Positions 9,360 through 16,814 of a DNA stretch of 32,898 bases are shown here, piece by piece. The notes beneath the pieces were generated by a model. That model saw nothing but the letters and a program-made list of their open reading frames with translations, was not told the origin of the DNA and made no database searches. Location: positions 1-32,898 of the forward strand of contig JAKAMT010000015.1 of the NCBI GenBank assembly GCA_021812705.1. Direction: 5' to 3'. The position numbers and the translations under genes were made by a program. The DNA comes from Bacteroidota bacterium (GTDB lineage Bacteria; Bacteroidota; Ignavibacteria; Ignavibacteriales; Melioribacteraceae). Numbering within the stretch: position 1 is the stretch's first letter; every line of letters starts with the position of its first letter.

Positions 9360-10151
9360 TCAGAAAAGGGATCTGATAACGCCGCCGTCAACCGGAATTG
9401 TTTGACCGTTGATATATGCAGCTCTCTCACTTGCCAGATATACTATCAGAGATGCCACTTCATCCGGATTAGCAAGCCGTTTCATGGGGACTTCGCCGGA
9501 CATTGATTCCAAAATTTTTTCGCTTGTCGATCCTGCGCGTGCGGCGCGAACTTCAGCAAGTTCACGCAGACGTGAGGTTAGGGTGTAACCGGGAGCAACA
9601 TTATTCACAGTGATATTATACTTCCCTATCTGATTGCTCAGAGTTTTTGCAAAACCGGTTACAGCGCTGCGGATTGAATTCGAAAGGATTAAATTATCAA
9701 CAGGCTGCTTTACAGAAAGTGAAGTTATGTTAATTATCCTTCCCCAGTTTTTAATCTTCATCCCCGGCAGAACATGTCGGGTAAACCTGATTGCGCTCAT
9801 CAGCACCTGTTCAAAAGCATCTTCCCAGTTTTCATCGTACAGATCTTCAAAAAATCCGGGGACAGGACCACCGCAATTATTAACCAATATATCAATATCT
9901 CCAAGATTTTTCTGAACCACTTTTACCGTGTCTTCAATATCCTGCGGTTTATTAATATCGCATACATCCCATAGCGGTTCAACATTTAACTGCGATTTAA
10001 TTTCGCGTGCGGTCTTCAAAAGATTTTCTTTATTGCGGGAACAGATTGCAACCTTACATCCTTCCGAAATAAATAGTTCTGCTGCGGCTCTTCCGATGCC
10101 TTCGCTGGATGCTGTGACCAGCACAATTTTATCTTTGAGATTTAATTCCAT
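9360..10151 (-). CDS. Short-chain dehydrogenase/reductase with non-canonical active site
   Basis: The protein has 263 residues from ATG 10151 (MELNLKDK). The longer frame to 10232 starts at a TTG inside the neighbouring inverted-repeat element and adds 27 residues with no SDR character, so I reject it. The Rossmann fold is clear: TASSEGIG replaces the usual TGxxxGIG, then NNCGG (the NNAG-type motif), the catalytic-strand serine in INITSLS, and a C-terminal GGVIRSLF. Where classical SDRs have YxxxK, aligned through the following AVTGFAK block, this protein has SNSIR, so Tyr becomes Ser and Lys becomes Arg. It belongs with FabG-like SDRs by overall sequence but may lack standard reductase activity or use another mechanism. 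The substrate is unknown. The nearest upstream gene, ackA, lies beyond the repeat element. Confidence 0.85.
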   Translation of the reverse strand: MELNLKDKIVLVTASSEGIGRAAAELFISEGCKVAICSRNKENLLKTAREIKSQLNVEPLWDVCDINKPQDIEDTVKVVQKNLGDIDILVNNCGGPVPGFFEDLYDENWEDAFEQVLMSAIRFTRHVLPGMKIKNWGRIINITSLSVKQPVDNLILSNSIRSAVTGFAKTLSNQIGKYNITVNNVAPGYTLTSRLRELAEVRAARAGSTSEKILESMSGEVPMKRLANPDEVASLIVYLASERAAYINGQTIPVDGGVIRSLF

Positions 10152-10218
10152 TTTACTATCCGCTTTCAATTTGTACGAATAATTTAATAAAAATAGTTTA
10201 TTGTATTTTAAAAATGAA

Positions 10219-10340
10219 AGAGGCTGTCTCAAAGGTACTTTTCTATTAATAAATAGCCCGCCGACCTGCCTGCAGGTGACGCGAATTGATAAGGATTTTC
10301 GCGGATTATTTATTGATTAACTACTTTTGAGAAAGCCTCT
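10219..10340. mobile_element. MITE-like element with 22-bp imperfect terminal inverted repeats
   Basis: The left end reads AGAGGCTGTCTCAAAGGTAC plus TT (10219-10240) and the right end, reverse-complemented, AGAGGCTTTCTCAAAAGTAG plus TT (10319-10340), a match at 19 of 22 positions. Symmetry continues loosely inward (TTAATAAATAGCCCGC against TCAATAAATAATCCGC). The core contains a small palindrome, ACCTGC-CT-GCAGGT (10264-10277), and a CGCGAA...TTCGCG stem (about 10280-10304). The 122-bp size, lack of coding capacity and inverted ends fit a non-autonomous element mobilised in trans. Ends of the GAGGCTGTCTCAAAA kind are familiar from bacterial IS elements, though I cannot name the family. No target-site duplication is obvious. 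It lies just after the ackA stop and in the 5' region of the SDR gene. Confidence 0.6.
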
Positions 10341-10372
10341 TAATTTCCGAACTGGTATCGGTCAGTTTACAT

Positions 10373-11590
10373 TCACCGTTTTTGCAATTCCAACTGCTGA
10401 TTCACGATCTCTTCCGTATCCAAGGCAATCACCAGTTCTTCGTTCGTGGGGATTCTTAAAACTCTCACTTTAGAATCAGCTGTTGAAATATCCATCTCCC
10501 CTTTTGCATTCGTATTCAAAGTATCGTCAATACCTATCCCGAGGAATTTCATTTCATCGCAGACCTGCCGGCGGACCAGGGTTGAATTTTCACCAATGCC
10601 GCCGGTAAATACGAGTGCATCCAATCCTCCCATTGCAGCCGTGAATGCGCCGACATATTTTTTAATTCTATATACAAAAACATCGAATGCATACTTGGCT
10701 TTTTTATTTCCGTCAGCGACAGCTTCTTCGATCTCGCGCATATCGCTGCTCTCGCCGCTTATGCCTATCAATCCGCTGTGCTTATTAAGAAGTGTATTAG
10801 CTTCTGAGAGCGACAATCCTTCTTTTGCCATTATATAAAGGATAACGGACGGATCCATATCTCCGCTTCTGGTTCCCATTATTAATCCTTCGAGCGGTGT
10901 AAAGCCCATAGTTGTATCAACGGATTTTCCACCGTCAACCGCTGCCATAGAACAGCCATTACCCAGATGAGCTGTAATTATTTTCAATTCTCCGATCGGT
11001 TTATTCAGCATCTTCGCAGCTCTTTCGGAAACATATCTGTGTGATGTTCCGTGGAATCCGTAGCGTCTGATCTTATACTTTTTATAAAGTTCGTATGGAA
11101 TTCCGTAAAGGTATGCCTGAGCAGGCATTTTGCTGTGAAATGAAGTATCGAACACACCCACCTGAGGCGTGTTAGGAAGATGGTTTTTTGCCGCTTGAAT
11201 ACCTTTTATGTTCGGCGGATTATGGAGCGGTGCGAGTTCTATATTATCTTTCAAAGCCTTCATGACTTCTGATGTAATCAGAACCGAGCCGGAGAATGTT
11301 TCGCCTCCGTGAACTACTCTGTGCCCAACCGCATCAATCTCCTTTTTATCTTTAATTACGCCGTGATTGGGTGAAAGCAGAACCGCAATAACATATTCGA
11401 TAGCGATCGTGTGGTCTAAAATTTCACCCACGATTTTAATTTTATCTTTATCGTGCGGCTGATGCGTGAGAACCGCGCTAGACATTCCTATTCTTTCAAC
11501 CATCCCTTTTGCCAGTGCAATCTGCGAGGCAGTATCTATGAACTGATATTTTATTGACGAACTTCCACAATTCAGAACCAAAACTTTCAT
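10373..11590 (-). CDS. ackA: Acetate kinase
   Basis: The enzyme interconverts acetate plus ATP and acetyl phosphate plus ADP in the cytosol, giving substrate-level ATP in fermentation or activating acetate. It has 405 residues, a normal family length. Visible signatures are the N-terminal NCGSSSIKY, GHRVVHGG, FDTSFH, YGFHGTSH, the phosphate-binding HLGNGCS, GTRSGDMDP, and FTGGIGENS near the C-terminus. The start ATG 11590 has GAGGAAG just upstream. It lies 15 bp after the 3-hydroxyacyl-CoA dehydrogenase gene, so the two probably form an operon. The usual partner phosphotransacetylase (pta) is not in the window. The C-terminal tail (QQLELQKR) ends 32 bp from the inverted-repeat element. Confidence 0.97.
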   Translation of the reverse strand: MKVLVLNCGSSSIKYQFIDTASQIALAKGMVERIGMSSAVLTHQPHDKDKIKIVGEILDHTIAIEYVIAVLLSPNHGVIKDKKEIDAVGHRVVHGGETFSGSVLITSEVMKALKDNIELAPLHNPPNIKGIQAAKNHLPNTPQVGVFDTSFHSKMPAQAYLYGIPYELYKKYKIRRYGFHGTSHRYVSERAAKMLNKPIGELKIITAHLGNGCSMAAVDGGKSVDTTMGFTPLEGLIMGTRSGDMDPSVILYIMAKEGLSLSEANTLLNKHSGLIGISGESSDMREIEEAVADGNKKAKYAFDVFVYRIKKYVGAFTAAMGGLDALVFTGGIGENSTLVRRQVCDEMKFLGIGIDDTLNTNAKGEMDISTADSKVRVLRIPTNEELVIALDTEEIVNQQLELQKR

Positions 11591-11605
11591 TTCTTCCTCA
11601 AAAAT

Positions 11606-12541
11606 TTAATTTATTATTTTTCCGTCAGAATCATATTTAAAAAATCCTTCGCCGGTTTTCTTGCCGAGTTTTCTTTCTCTTACATGTTTTCTTAGGATTG
11701 GACACGGGCGGTAGCGCGGCTCGCCCAAAGTGGACCACAAAGTTTCCATCCAGGCCAGCACTTCATCGAGTCCCATCGCATCGGCCATTTCAAGCGGACC
11801 GGTATTAAAGTTATAGCCAAGTTTCATGGCTGTATCAATATCTTTCGCGCTTGCAACTCCTTCCAGCAGAATGTACATAGCTTCATTCAAAAGAGGCACA
11901 ATGGCTCTTGTGGTTACAAAGCCGGGATATTCGTAAACCTCTACAGCGGTCTTGCCGATCCGGGATGCAAATTTTTTAATCAGTTCTACAGTTTTATCAG
12001 AAGTCTCCAAGGCTCTGATCAATTCAACCAGAGGAACTTTGGGAACGGGATTAAGAAAGTGCATTCCGATAATTTTATCGCGACGTTTTGTAACATCTGC
12101 AATTTTTGTAAGACTGAGAGTCGAAGTGTTTGATATGAAAATTGTTCCGGGTTTAGCAATTTCATCAAGCTCTTTAAATATTTTTTTCTTCAAGTCATAA
12201 TTTTCGTCTACGGCTTCTATGATAAGGTCGCACTCAGGAATTTCATTATGGTCTGTAGTCCATTTGATTCTGCTGAAAACGGATTTCATTTCACTCTGAG
12301 TCATAGCCCAGCGCGCGATCTCGCGTTCCATTGATAACTTGAGATTTTCCTTTGCTTTTTCGACCTGCTCATCATTCTTTTCAACCAGGAGAACATCCAG
12401 TCCGGCATTTGCAATTGTCTGTGCAATTCCCTGTCCCATAATACCGCCGCCGATTATGGCTACATAATCTATTCTTTCTTGTTCCTCTGCTTTTTGCATT
12501 CCCCCCAGCAGGTCTTCAAGTTTAAGTTTCTCTTCTGCCAT
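11606..12541 (-). CDS. 3-hydroxyacyl-CoA (3-hydroxybutyryl-CoA) dehydrogenase
   Basis: NAD-dependent oxidation of 3-hydroxyacyl-CoA to 3-oxoacyl-CoA, or the reverse in butyrate-type pathways. The protein has 311 residues from ATG 12541, chosen because GGAA sits 7 nt upstream; the ATG two codons earlier (12547) has GGA directly abutting it. Numbering from 12547, an N-terminal extension of about 26 residues precedes the NAD loop GGGIMGQG (33-40). The catalytic His163 lies in GMHFLNPVP, and the C-terminal dimerisation domain carries NTGPLEMADAMGLD. The position that is Asn in the PGFxxNR motif of characterised enzymes is Thr here (PGFVTTR), a variant I recall in some bacterial homologues. It is upstream of and close to ackA, suggesting linked acyl-CoA/acetate metabolism, but no thiolase or crotonase is nearby. 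Confidence 0.92.
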   Translation of the reverse strand: MAEEKLKLEDLLGGMQKAEEQERIDYVAIIGGGIMGQGIAQTIANAGLDVLLVEKNDEQVEKAKENLKLSMEREIARWAMTQSEMKSVFSRIKWTTDHNEIPECDLIIEAVDENYDLKKKIFKELDEIAKPGTIFISNTSTLSLTKIADVTKRRDKIIGMHFLNPVPKVPLVELIRALETSDKTVELIKKFASRIGKTAVEVYEYPGFVTTRAIVPLLNEAMYILLEGVASAKDIDTAMKLGYNFNTGPLEMADAMGLDEVLAWMETLWSTLGEPRYRPCPILRKHVRERKLGKKTGEGFFKYDSDGKIIN

Positions 12542-12881
12542 TTCCATTCCGTTTTTAATAAGTTATAAATTCAGTGCGTAAAGATACTCAAAATTATAGT
12601 CGTGGGAACAGCAATTTTTGTACCAATTAATTCCCTATTAATTCTCAAATTTTCAGCATATTTCAATTTGCTATTATCATTTCTAAAAAAGAAGAGACCA
12701 CAAATGAGAATTATTTCCTAAAGCAGAGAGATCAAGCCTGTAAGTTTGGAGGTGTTGTTAATTTAAGATTTGGATAACATTATTCACACTAAATAGTCCG
12801 GACAGCAAGCAATTCTTGCAGTCAATATTTATTTTGATTGCGGAATTAAATTAATATTGCATATGATTTTAGAATTGAAAA
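12542..12881. other. Divergent intergenic region between the hydroxyacyl-CoA dehydrogenase gene and recQ
   Basis: These 340 AT-rich bases hold no credible ORF or RNA gene. They must contain the promoters for both directions. Candidate -7 boxes of the Bacteroidota form TAnnTTTG are TAATTTTG on the minus strand (12589-12596) and TAAGTTTG on the plus strand (12741-12748). Neither has a well-spaced -33 TTTG. A short GCAAG-caatt-CTTGC stem lies near 12804-12818. recQ has no visible Shine-Dalgarno site. Confidence 0.5.
12589..12596 (-). promoter_or_regulatory. Candidate -7 element for the hydroxyacyl-CoA dehydrogenase/ackA operon
   Basis: The minus strand reads TAATTTTG, an exact match to the Bacteroidota -7 consensus TAnnTTTG, about 50 nt upstream of the start. 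The only nearby TTG for a -33 box lies 15 nt further upstream, shorter than usual, so support is weak. Confidence 0.3.
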
Positions 12882-15458
12882 ATGACTCCCAAAGAGATAC
12901 TTAAGAAATTTTTTGGATACGACGAGTTCCGGCCTTCTCAGGAAGAGATAATACTCTCTATCTTGAGCGGGTACAATGTGCTCACCGTTCTTCCGACCGG
13001 CGGTGGGAAATCTTTATGTTATCAGATTCCATCGCTGATTTCCGAACGATTCTCGATTGTGATATCGCCACTTATAGCTCTCATGAAAGATCAGGTAGAT
13101 GCAATAAATAAAATTGAACAGGTGGCGGCATTTATAAACAGCTCTTTGGATATCAGGGCTACAGATAATATTCTGAGGAATATATCCGGCGGTTCCGTAA
13201 AAATTCTCTACGTTTCACCGGAAAAAATAAGCAGCATAGCTTTTGCGGAAAAACTGAAAGAACTTTCCCCCTCATATTTGTTTGTGGATGAGGCTCACTG
13301 CATAAGCGAATGGGGGCATAATTTCAGGCCCAGCTACAGGAAGCTGAAGGAATTTGCTGATTTTATCGGCATCGGAAAAATATCGGCTTTTACGGCAACA
13401 GCCACAGAGGAAGTAAGAAAAGATATCATTGCGCAATTAGGAATGGCGGATGCAAAAATCTTTATCCGGGGTTTTGAAAGAGAGAATTTGCATCTGAATG
13501 TAATCCACACAAAAAACAAAAAGGAGAAGATTGCTGAGCTGCTTTCGGGCAAGAATGAATCATCTATAATTTATTCCGCCACCAGAAAATCGGCCGAGGA
13601 GGTTTCAGAATTCCTGCGCAGCAAAAAAATCAATTCTGCATTTTATCATGCAGGACTAACATCCGATCTTAGAAGAATGATTCAGGATGATTTCGCATCG
13701 GGACGTATTAGAATTATTTCCGCTACAAATGCATTTGGAATGGGAATTGATAAAAGTGACATCCGTTCAATCTTTCATTTCAATATTCCCGGTTCCATCG
13801 AAAATTATTATCAGGAGATTGGGAGAGCAGGCAGAGACGGCAAAGAGGCATCGATTTATCTTTTTTATGATGAGAAGGATAAATTTATACAAGAATATTT
13901 TATCGAAAGCTCATCCCCCTCTGTAACGCAAATAGAGGAAGTCTACAGATGGATCTGCGATTACGGCAAAGTGGCTCTGGGAAATATCTCCGAGAAAGAT
14001 ATTTCTTTAGATAATAGTTTTGCCGCACACCTGAAAAGTAAAAATATTAATCAGGGAATTTTAGATGCTTCTATAAAAGTTTTGGAAGAATCAGGACTCA
14101 TACGCCGCAGATCCGATTTTGATCAGAAGCATTACGGCAAATTCTTATTAGATCCGAAGCGTCTGAACAATTTTGCCAAAAGCTTTACCGATGCGGAAAT
14201 GAGAGACTTGATTTTGATACTTGCCCGCGATTACGGAAGCAGAATATTCAAGGAAAAAGTTCTCCTCAATCTTGCTAAAATCAGCACAATACTAAATGCA
14301 GAGCAGGATATGATTCAGGAGCTTTTTCTTTCGCTCGGGCGATCCGGAGTATTTTTATACGAAAGCCCTTCAAAATTCCCTGCTGTAAGATTGATCACTC
14401 CGCGCATTGAAAGCGGCGGACTCAAATTGGATCTGGAAAGAATAAATTTTCATGCGGAAAAAAGCAGAGAAAAATTAGCTGAAATGGTTGAATATTCGTT
14501 CACAGAAAAATGCCGCTTCAATTTCATTCTTAATTATTTCGGTCAGGATGCGCCCGATTACAAATGCGGGAAATGCGACATTTGCACAGGGGAAATATAT
14601 TCCGGCCGGAATACGGTGGAATATTTGGAAGAGATAATATTAAGAACTCTTCACGAGCTAAAAACGCCCGTGAAGAAAAAAATATTATTCAAAATCATCA
14701 CAGGAAGAGCCGATCTGCCATCTCTTACAAAAATCAGCACATTCAATTCATGCGTCCACTTCAATCAGGAGGAGCTCGAAAATACAGTAAATTCTCTAAC
14801 CAGAAAAAATTTATTGCTCTTATCTCAGGATACTCTCTCACTCTCTGACGGAGGCCGCAACTTTTTTGCCGAACCGGAAGAAACAATTTCCCAGTCGTCC
14901 TATGAAGAAGAATTGGAGTTGTTCAACCGTCTCAGGCAGGTTAGAAAAGAAGTTGCCGAAAAATTTGTGCAGAACCAGCAATTGATCTGCTCCGACGAGA
15001 CTTTGAGAGAAATTGCCAGGAGGGAACCATTAAATGAGGCTGAACTTTTGAGCATTCCCGGTTTTACACAGAGAATGTTCAATAAAATCGGAGAAGAATT
15101 TATTTCAATTACAGCAGAATTTGCCGGCAGAAAATATATCTCCGAAAAGATTAAGCAGCAGAAGATACCGGATAATATTTTGCGTATACATGAAATGGTA
15201 AGCAAAAGATATTCTCTGGAAGATATTTCTTCGATGCTCAAGATTCCGGAATCTGTGGTGGCGGCGCAGATTGAAGTTCTTATTGAGATGGAGCCTGAAT
15301 TAGAAGTGGAATTTTTATTTAACAAGAAAGAACTGAAATCAATTTACAGGAAAATTGATGAAGGGATTACCGATTTAAAACTTTTGAGAGAATCGCTTAA
15401 TGAAAAGATCGGTTATTCCAAATTAAGGATTGCAGTTGCTAAAAAAAGGGTCAGTTGA
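12882..15458 (+). CDS. recQ: ATP-dependent DNA helicase RecQ
   Basis: A 3'-5' superfamily 2 DNA helicase acting in recombination and fork repair. It has 858 residues, about 250 more than E. coli RecQ. Visible elements: the Q-motif region FRPSQEEII; Walker A TGGGKSLCYQIP (Lys43); motif II DEAH (136-139) followed by CISEWGHNFRP; the helicase C half with ATNAFGMGIDKSDIR and QEIGRAGRDG; and a zinc cluster near residues 545-568 (CRFNF...CGKCDIC). An RQC-like winged-helix region follows, then an HRDC domain around 680-750 (SDETLREIARREPLNEAELL...IPGF) and a C-terminal extension of about 100 residues with a helix-turn-helix look (SLEDISSMLKIPESVV). It is monocistronic, and its last 8 bp overlap the converging lipoprotein gene. 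No Shine-Dalgarno precedes ATG 12882, which is common in this group. Confidence 0.95.
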   Translation: MTPKEILKKFFGYDEFRPSQEEIILSILSGYNVLTVLPTGGGKSLCYQIPSLISERFSIVISPLIALMKDQVDAINKIEQVAAFINSSLDIRATDNILRNISGGSVKILYVSPEKISSIAFAEKLKELSPSYLFVDEAHCISEWGHNFRPSYRKLKEFADFIGIGKISAFTATATEEVRKDIIAQLGMADAKIFIRGFERENLHLNVIHTKNKKEKIAELLSGKNESSIIYSATRKSAEEVSEFLRSKKINSAFYHAGLTSDLRRMIQDDFASGRIRIISATNAFGMGIDKSDIRSIFHFNIPGSIENYYQEIGRAGRDGKEASIYLFYDEKDKFIQEYFIESSSPSVTQIEEVYRWICDYGKVALGNISEKDISLDNSFAAHLKSKNINQGILDASIKVLEESGLIRRRSDFDQKHYGKFLLDPKRLNNFAKSFTDAEMRDLILILARDYGSRIFKEKVLLNLAKISTILNAEQDMIQELFLSLGRSGVFLYESPSKFPAVRLITPRIESGGLKLDLERINFHAEKSREKLAEMVEYSFTEKCRFNFILNYFGQDAPDYKCGKCDICTGEIYSGRNTVEYLEEIILRTLHELKTPVKKKILFKIITGRADLPSLTKISTFNSCVHFNQEELENTVNSLTRKNLLLLSQDTLSLSDGGRNFFAEPEETISQSSYEEELELFNRLRQVRKEVAEKFVQNQQLICSDETLREIARREPLNEAELLSIPGFTQRMFNKIGEEFISITAEFAGRKYISEKIKQQKIPDNILRIHEMVSKRYSLEDISSMLKIPESVVAAQIEVLIEMEPELEVEFLFNKKELKSIYRKIDEGITDLKLLRESLNEKIGYSKLRIAVAKKRVS

Positions 15459-15771
15459 TTGCCTTGCTTGCTTTAAGGTCGTTCAGATAGTCGTTAGCTT
15501 TTTTGAAGAATCGTTCCCAGGCTTCTTTGTCGTAAGACAGCTTCCCCATTTCTCGTTCAAAATCATTCTCGCTTATTTTATATTTATCAAAAAGTTTCTG
15601 TTTATGGATACGGACGGAATCGGATTGCAAAACGTATGTTTCGTTGATTACAACGCTTTCCACATACACTTTTACAAGCAAATCTTCGGGCACCTTATTT
15701 TTTGAACACGCGGCGAAAAAAAACAAAATAACCGCCGCGGCAATAAAATTATTTTTTCTTACTCGCTTCAA
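15451..15771 (-). CDS. Small DUF4296-like lipoprotein
   Basis: A 106-residue predicted lipoprotein: basic N-terminus (MKRVRKNN), hydrophobic stretch, then lipobox FAAC with the lipidated Cys22. The mature part is helical and charged. Its layout (an early residue block, KYKISENDFEREM, then YDKEAWERFFKKANDYL) resembles the short Bacteroidota DUF4296 lipoproteins, whose function is unknown. The only plausible start is a TTG at 15771, read here as Met, inside the 3' end of the rhomboid gene (23-bp overlap), which suggests translational coupling. Its 3' end overlaps recQ: the eight bases TCAGTTGA (15451-15458) supply the TGA stop of both genes on opposite strands. The DUF assignment is by pattern and moderately certain; the lipoprotein call is firmer. 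Confidence 0.72.
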   Translation of the reverse strand: MKRVRKNNFIAAAVILFFFAACSKNKVPEDLLVKVYVESVVINETYVLQSDSVRIHKQKLFDKYKISENDFEREMGKLSYDKEAWERFFKKANDYLNDLKASKAIN

Positions 15772-16717
15772 ATAAAATTCTCTTTTCGCGTTCGGTCAGA
15801 TTCTGATAACCGCTTTGACTGATTTTGTCTAATATCTTATCTATCTCTTCCTGATTGTAAGAATCATCTTCTTTTTTTGAATCGTTTATATCATAAAATT
15901 TTGCATCTTCAACATCATTTTTCTTGAACGGATTTTTTGCGAATCGGCCGGAAAATCCCCCGGATGAAAAATTTGTTTTCGATTTTCTGAATGAGCTGAA
16001 AATATTTCTATGCGAAAAATTATTCCTTCTGTCTGCCAAAATAAAAACAAATCCTGTGATCGCGCCGCCTACATGAGCCAAGTGGGCAATAACGCTTGCG
16101 TCCCCGATTGCAAAAAATTCGAAAAGGAAGAAGAGAAAGATGAGATATTTTGCTTTCACAGGTATTAAAAACCAGAAAAGAAGATAGCGGTCAGGAAAGA
16201 ACATTGCATATGCCACCATAACAGCCCAGATGGCACCGGATGCACCTATTGTCGGGGCGGCACCTCCTCCGAATACAGGGGAAAGCAGAAGCTGGAACAG
16301 ACCGGCTCCCACACCGCCGGTTAAATAGAAGATCAAAAATTTTCTTGAGCCCATGGAATGTTCGATTTCCATTCCGAACATCCAGAGAAAAAACATATTC
16401 AACAGAATATGTGAAAAATCTCCGTGCATGAACTGATATGTAATCAGCTGCCAGGGATAAAAATGCGCCGGCAAAATTCCCTGTAATGTTCCCTGATAAA
16501 AAACAGGCACACCGCCGTCTTTCAAAGGAATGAGGGCAAGGTATTTAGTCATCAGATCTTCAAGAGTAATAGGAGAATCGACCAGATAGACTTTAGCGAT
16601 CATCTGAAGAAAGAAGACAGCAACATTAGAGAAAAGAAGAAATTTTATAACCGGGGGGAAGAAGGAAAAACCTCCCATTCCCGAGGGGCGGTAATAATCT
16701 CTTGAATCCAGACCCAT
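15749..16717 (-). CDS. Rhomboid-family intramembrane serine protease
   Basis: A 322-residue inner-membrane protein. It has about six hydrophobic segments between residues 22 and 230, with HGDFSHILLNMFFLW (His98, His103, Asn107) in the second core helix. The catalytic Ser160 sits in GASGAIW and the catalytic His215 in AHLAHVGG, the complete rhomboid dyad. Rhomboids cleave transmembrane helices of substrate proteins; the substrate here is unknown. A soluble, charged tail of about 90 residues (230-322) follows the membrane core and probably faces the cytosol. ATG 16717 has AGGA 7 nt upstream. Its 3' end contains the start of the lipoprotein gene, so the two form an operon. Confidence 0.93.
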   Translation of the reverse strand: MGLDSRDYYRPSGMGGFSFFPPVIKFLLFSNVAVFFLQMIAKVYLVDSPITLEDLMTKYLALIPLKDGGVPVFYQGTLQGILPAHFYPWQLITYQFMHGDFSHILLNMFFLWMFGMEIEHSMGSRKFLIFYLTGGVGAGLFQLLLSPVFGGGAAPTIGASGAIWAVMVAYAMFFPDRYLLFWFLIPVKAKYLIFLFFLFEFFAIGDASVIAHLAHVGGAITGFVFILADRRNNFSHRNIFSSFRKSKTNFSSGGFSGRFAKNPFKKNDVEDAKFYDINDSKKEDDSYNQEEIDKILDKISQSGYQNLTEREKRILFEASKKK

Positions 16718-16765
16718 CTATTATTCCTGGTAGTTTTAAAAAATTACTAAAAAAATCATCGTGTG

Positions 16766-16803
16766 AAAAAGAGGAGGGCAAAAATTTAATTTTGCCTCTC
16801 CTC
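16766..16803 (-). terminator. Intrinsic terminator after pgk
   Basis: On the minus strand a stem of GAGGAG-a-GGCAAAA pairs with TTTTTGCC-c-TCCTC across a short A/T loop and is followed by TTTTT. It lies 12 bp after the pgk stop and separates pgk from the rhomboid gene. Confidence 0.75.
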
Positions 16804-16814
16804 TTCGCAAATTA

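Noticed and set aside
10152-10232. 27-residue N-terminal extension of the SDR
   Set aside because: It starts at a TTG inside the inverted-repeat element, with no ribosome site and no SDR homology; ATG 10151 is the natural start.
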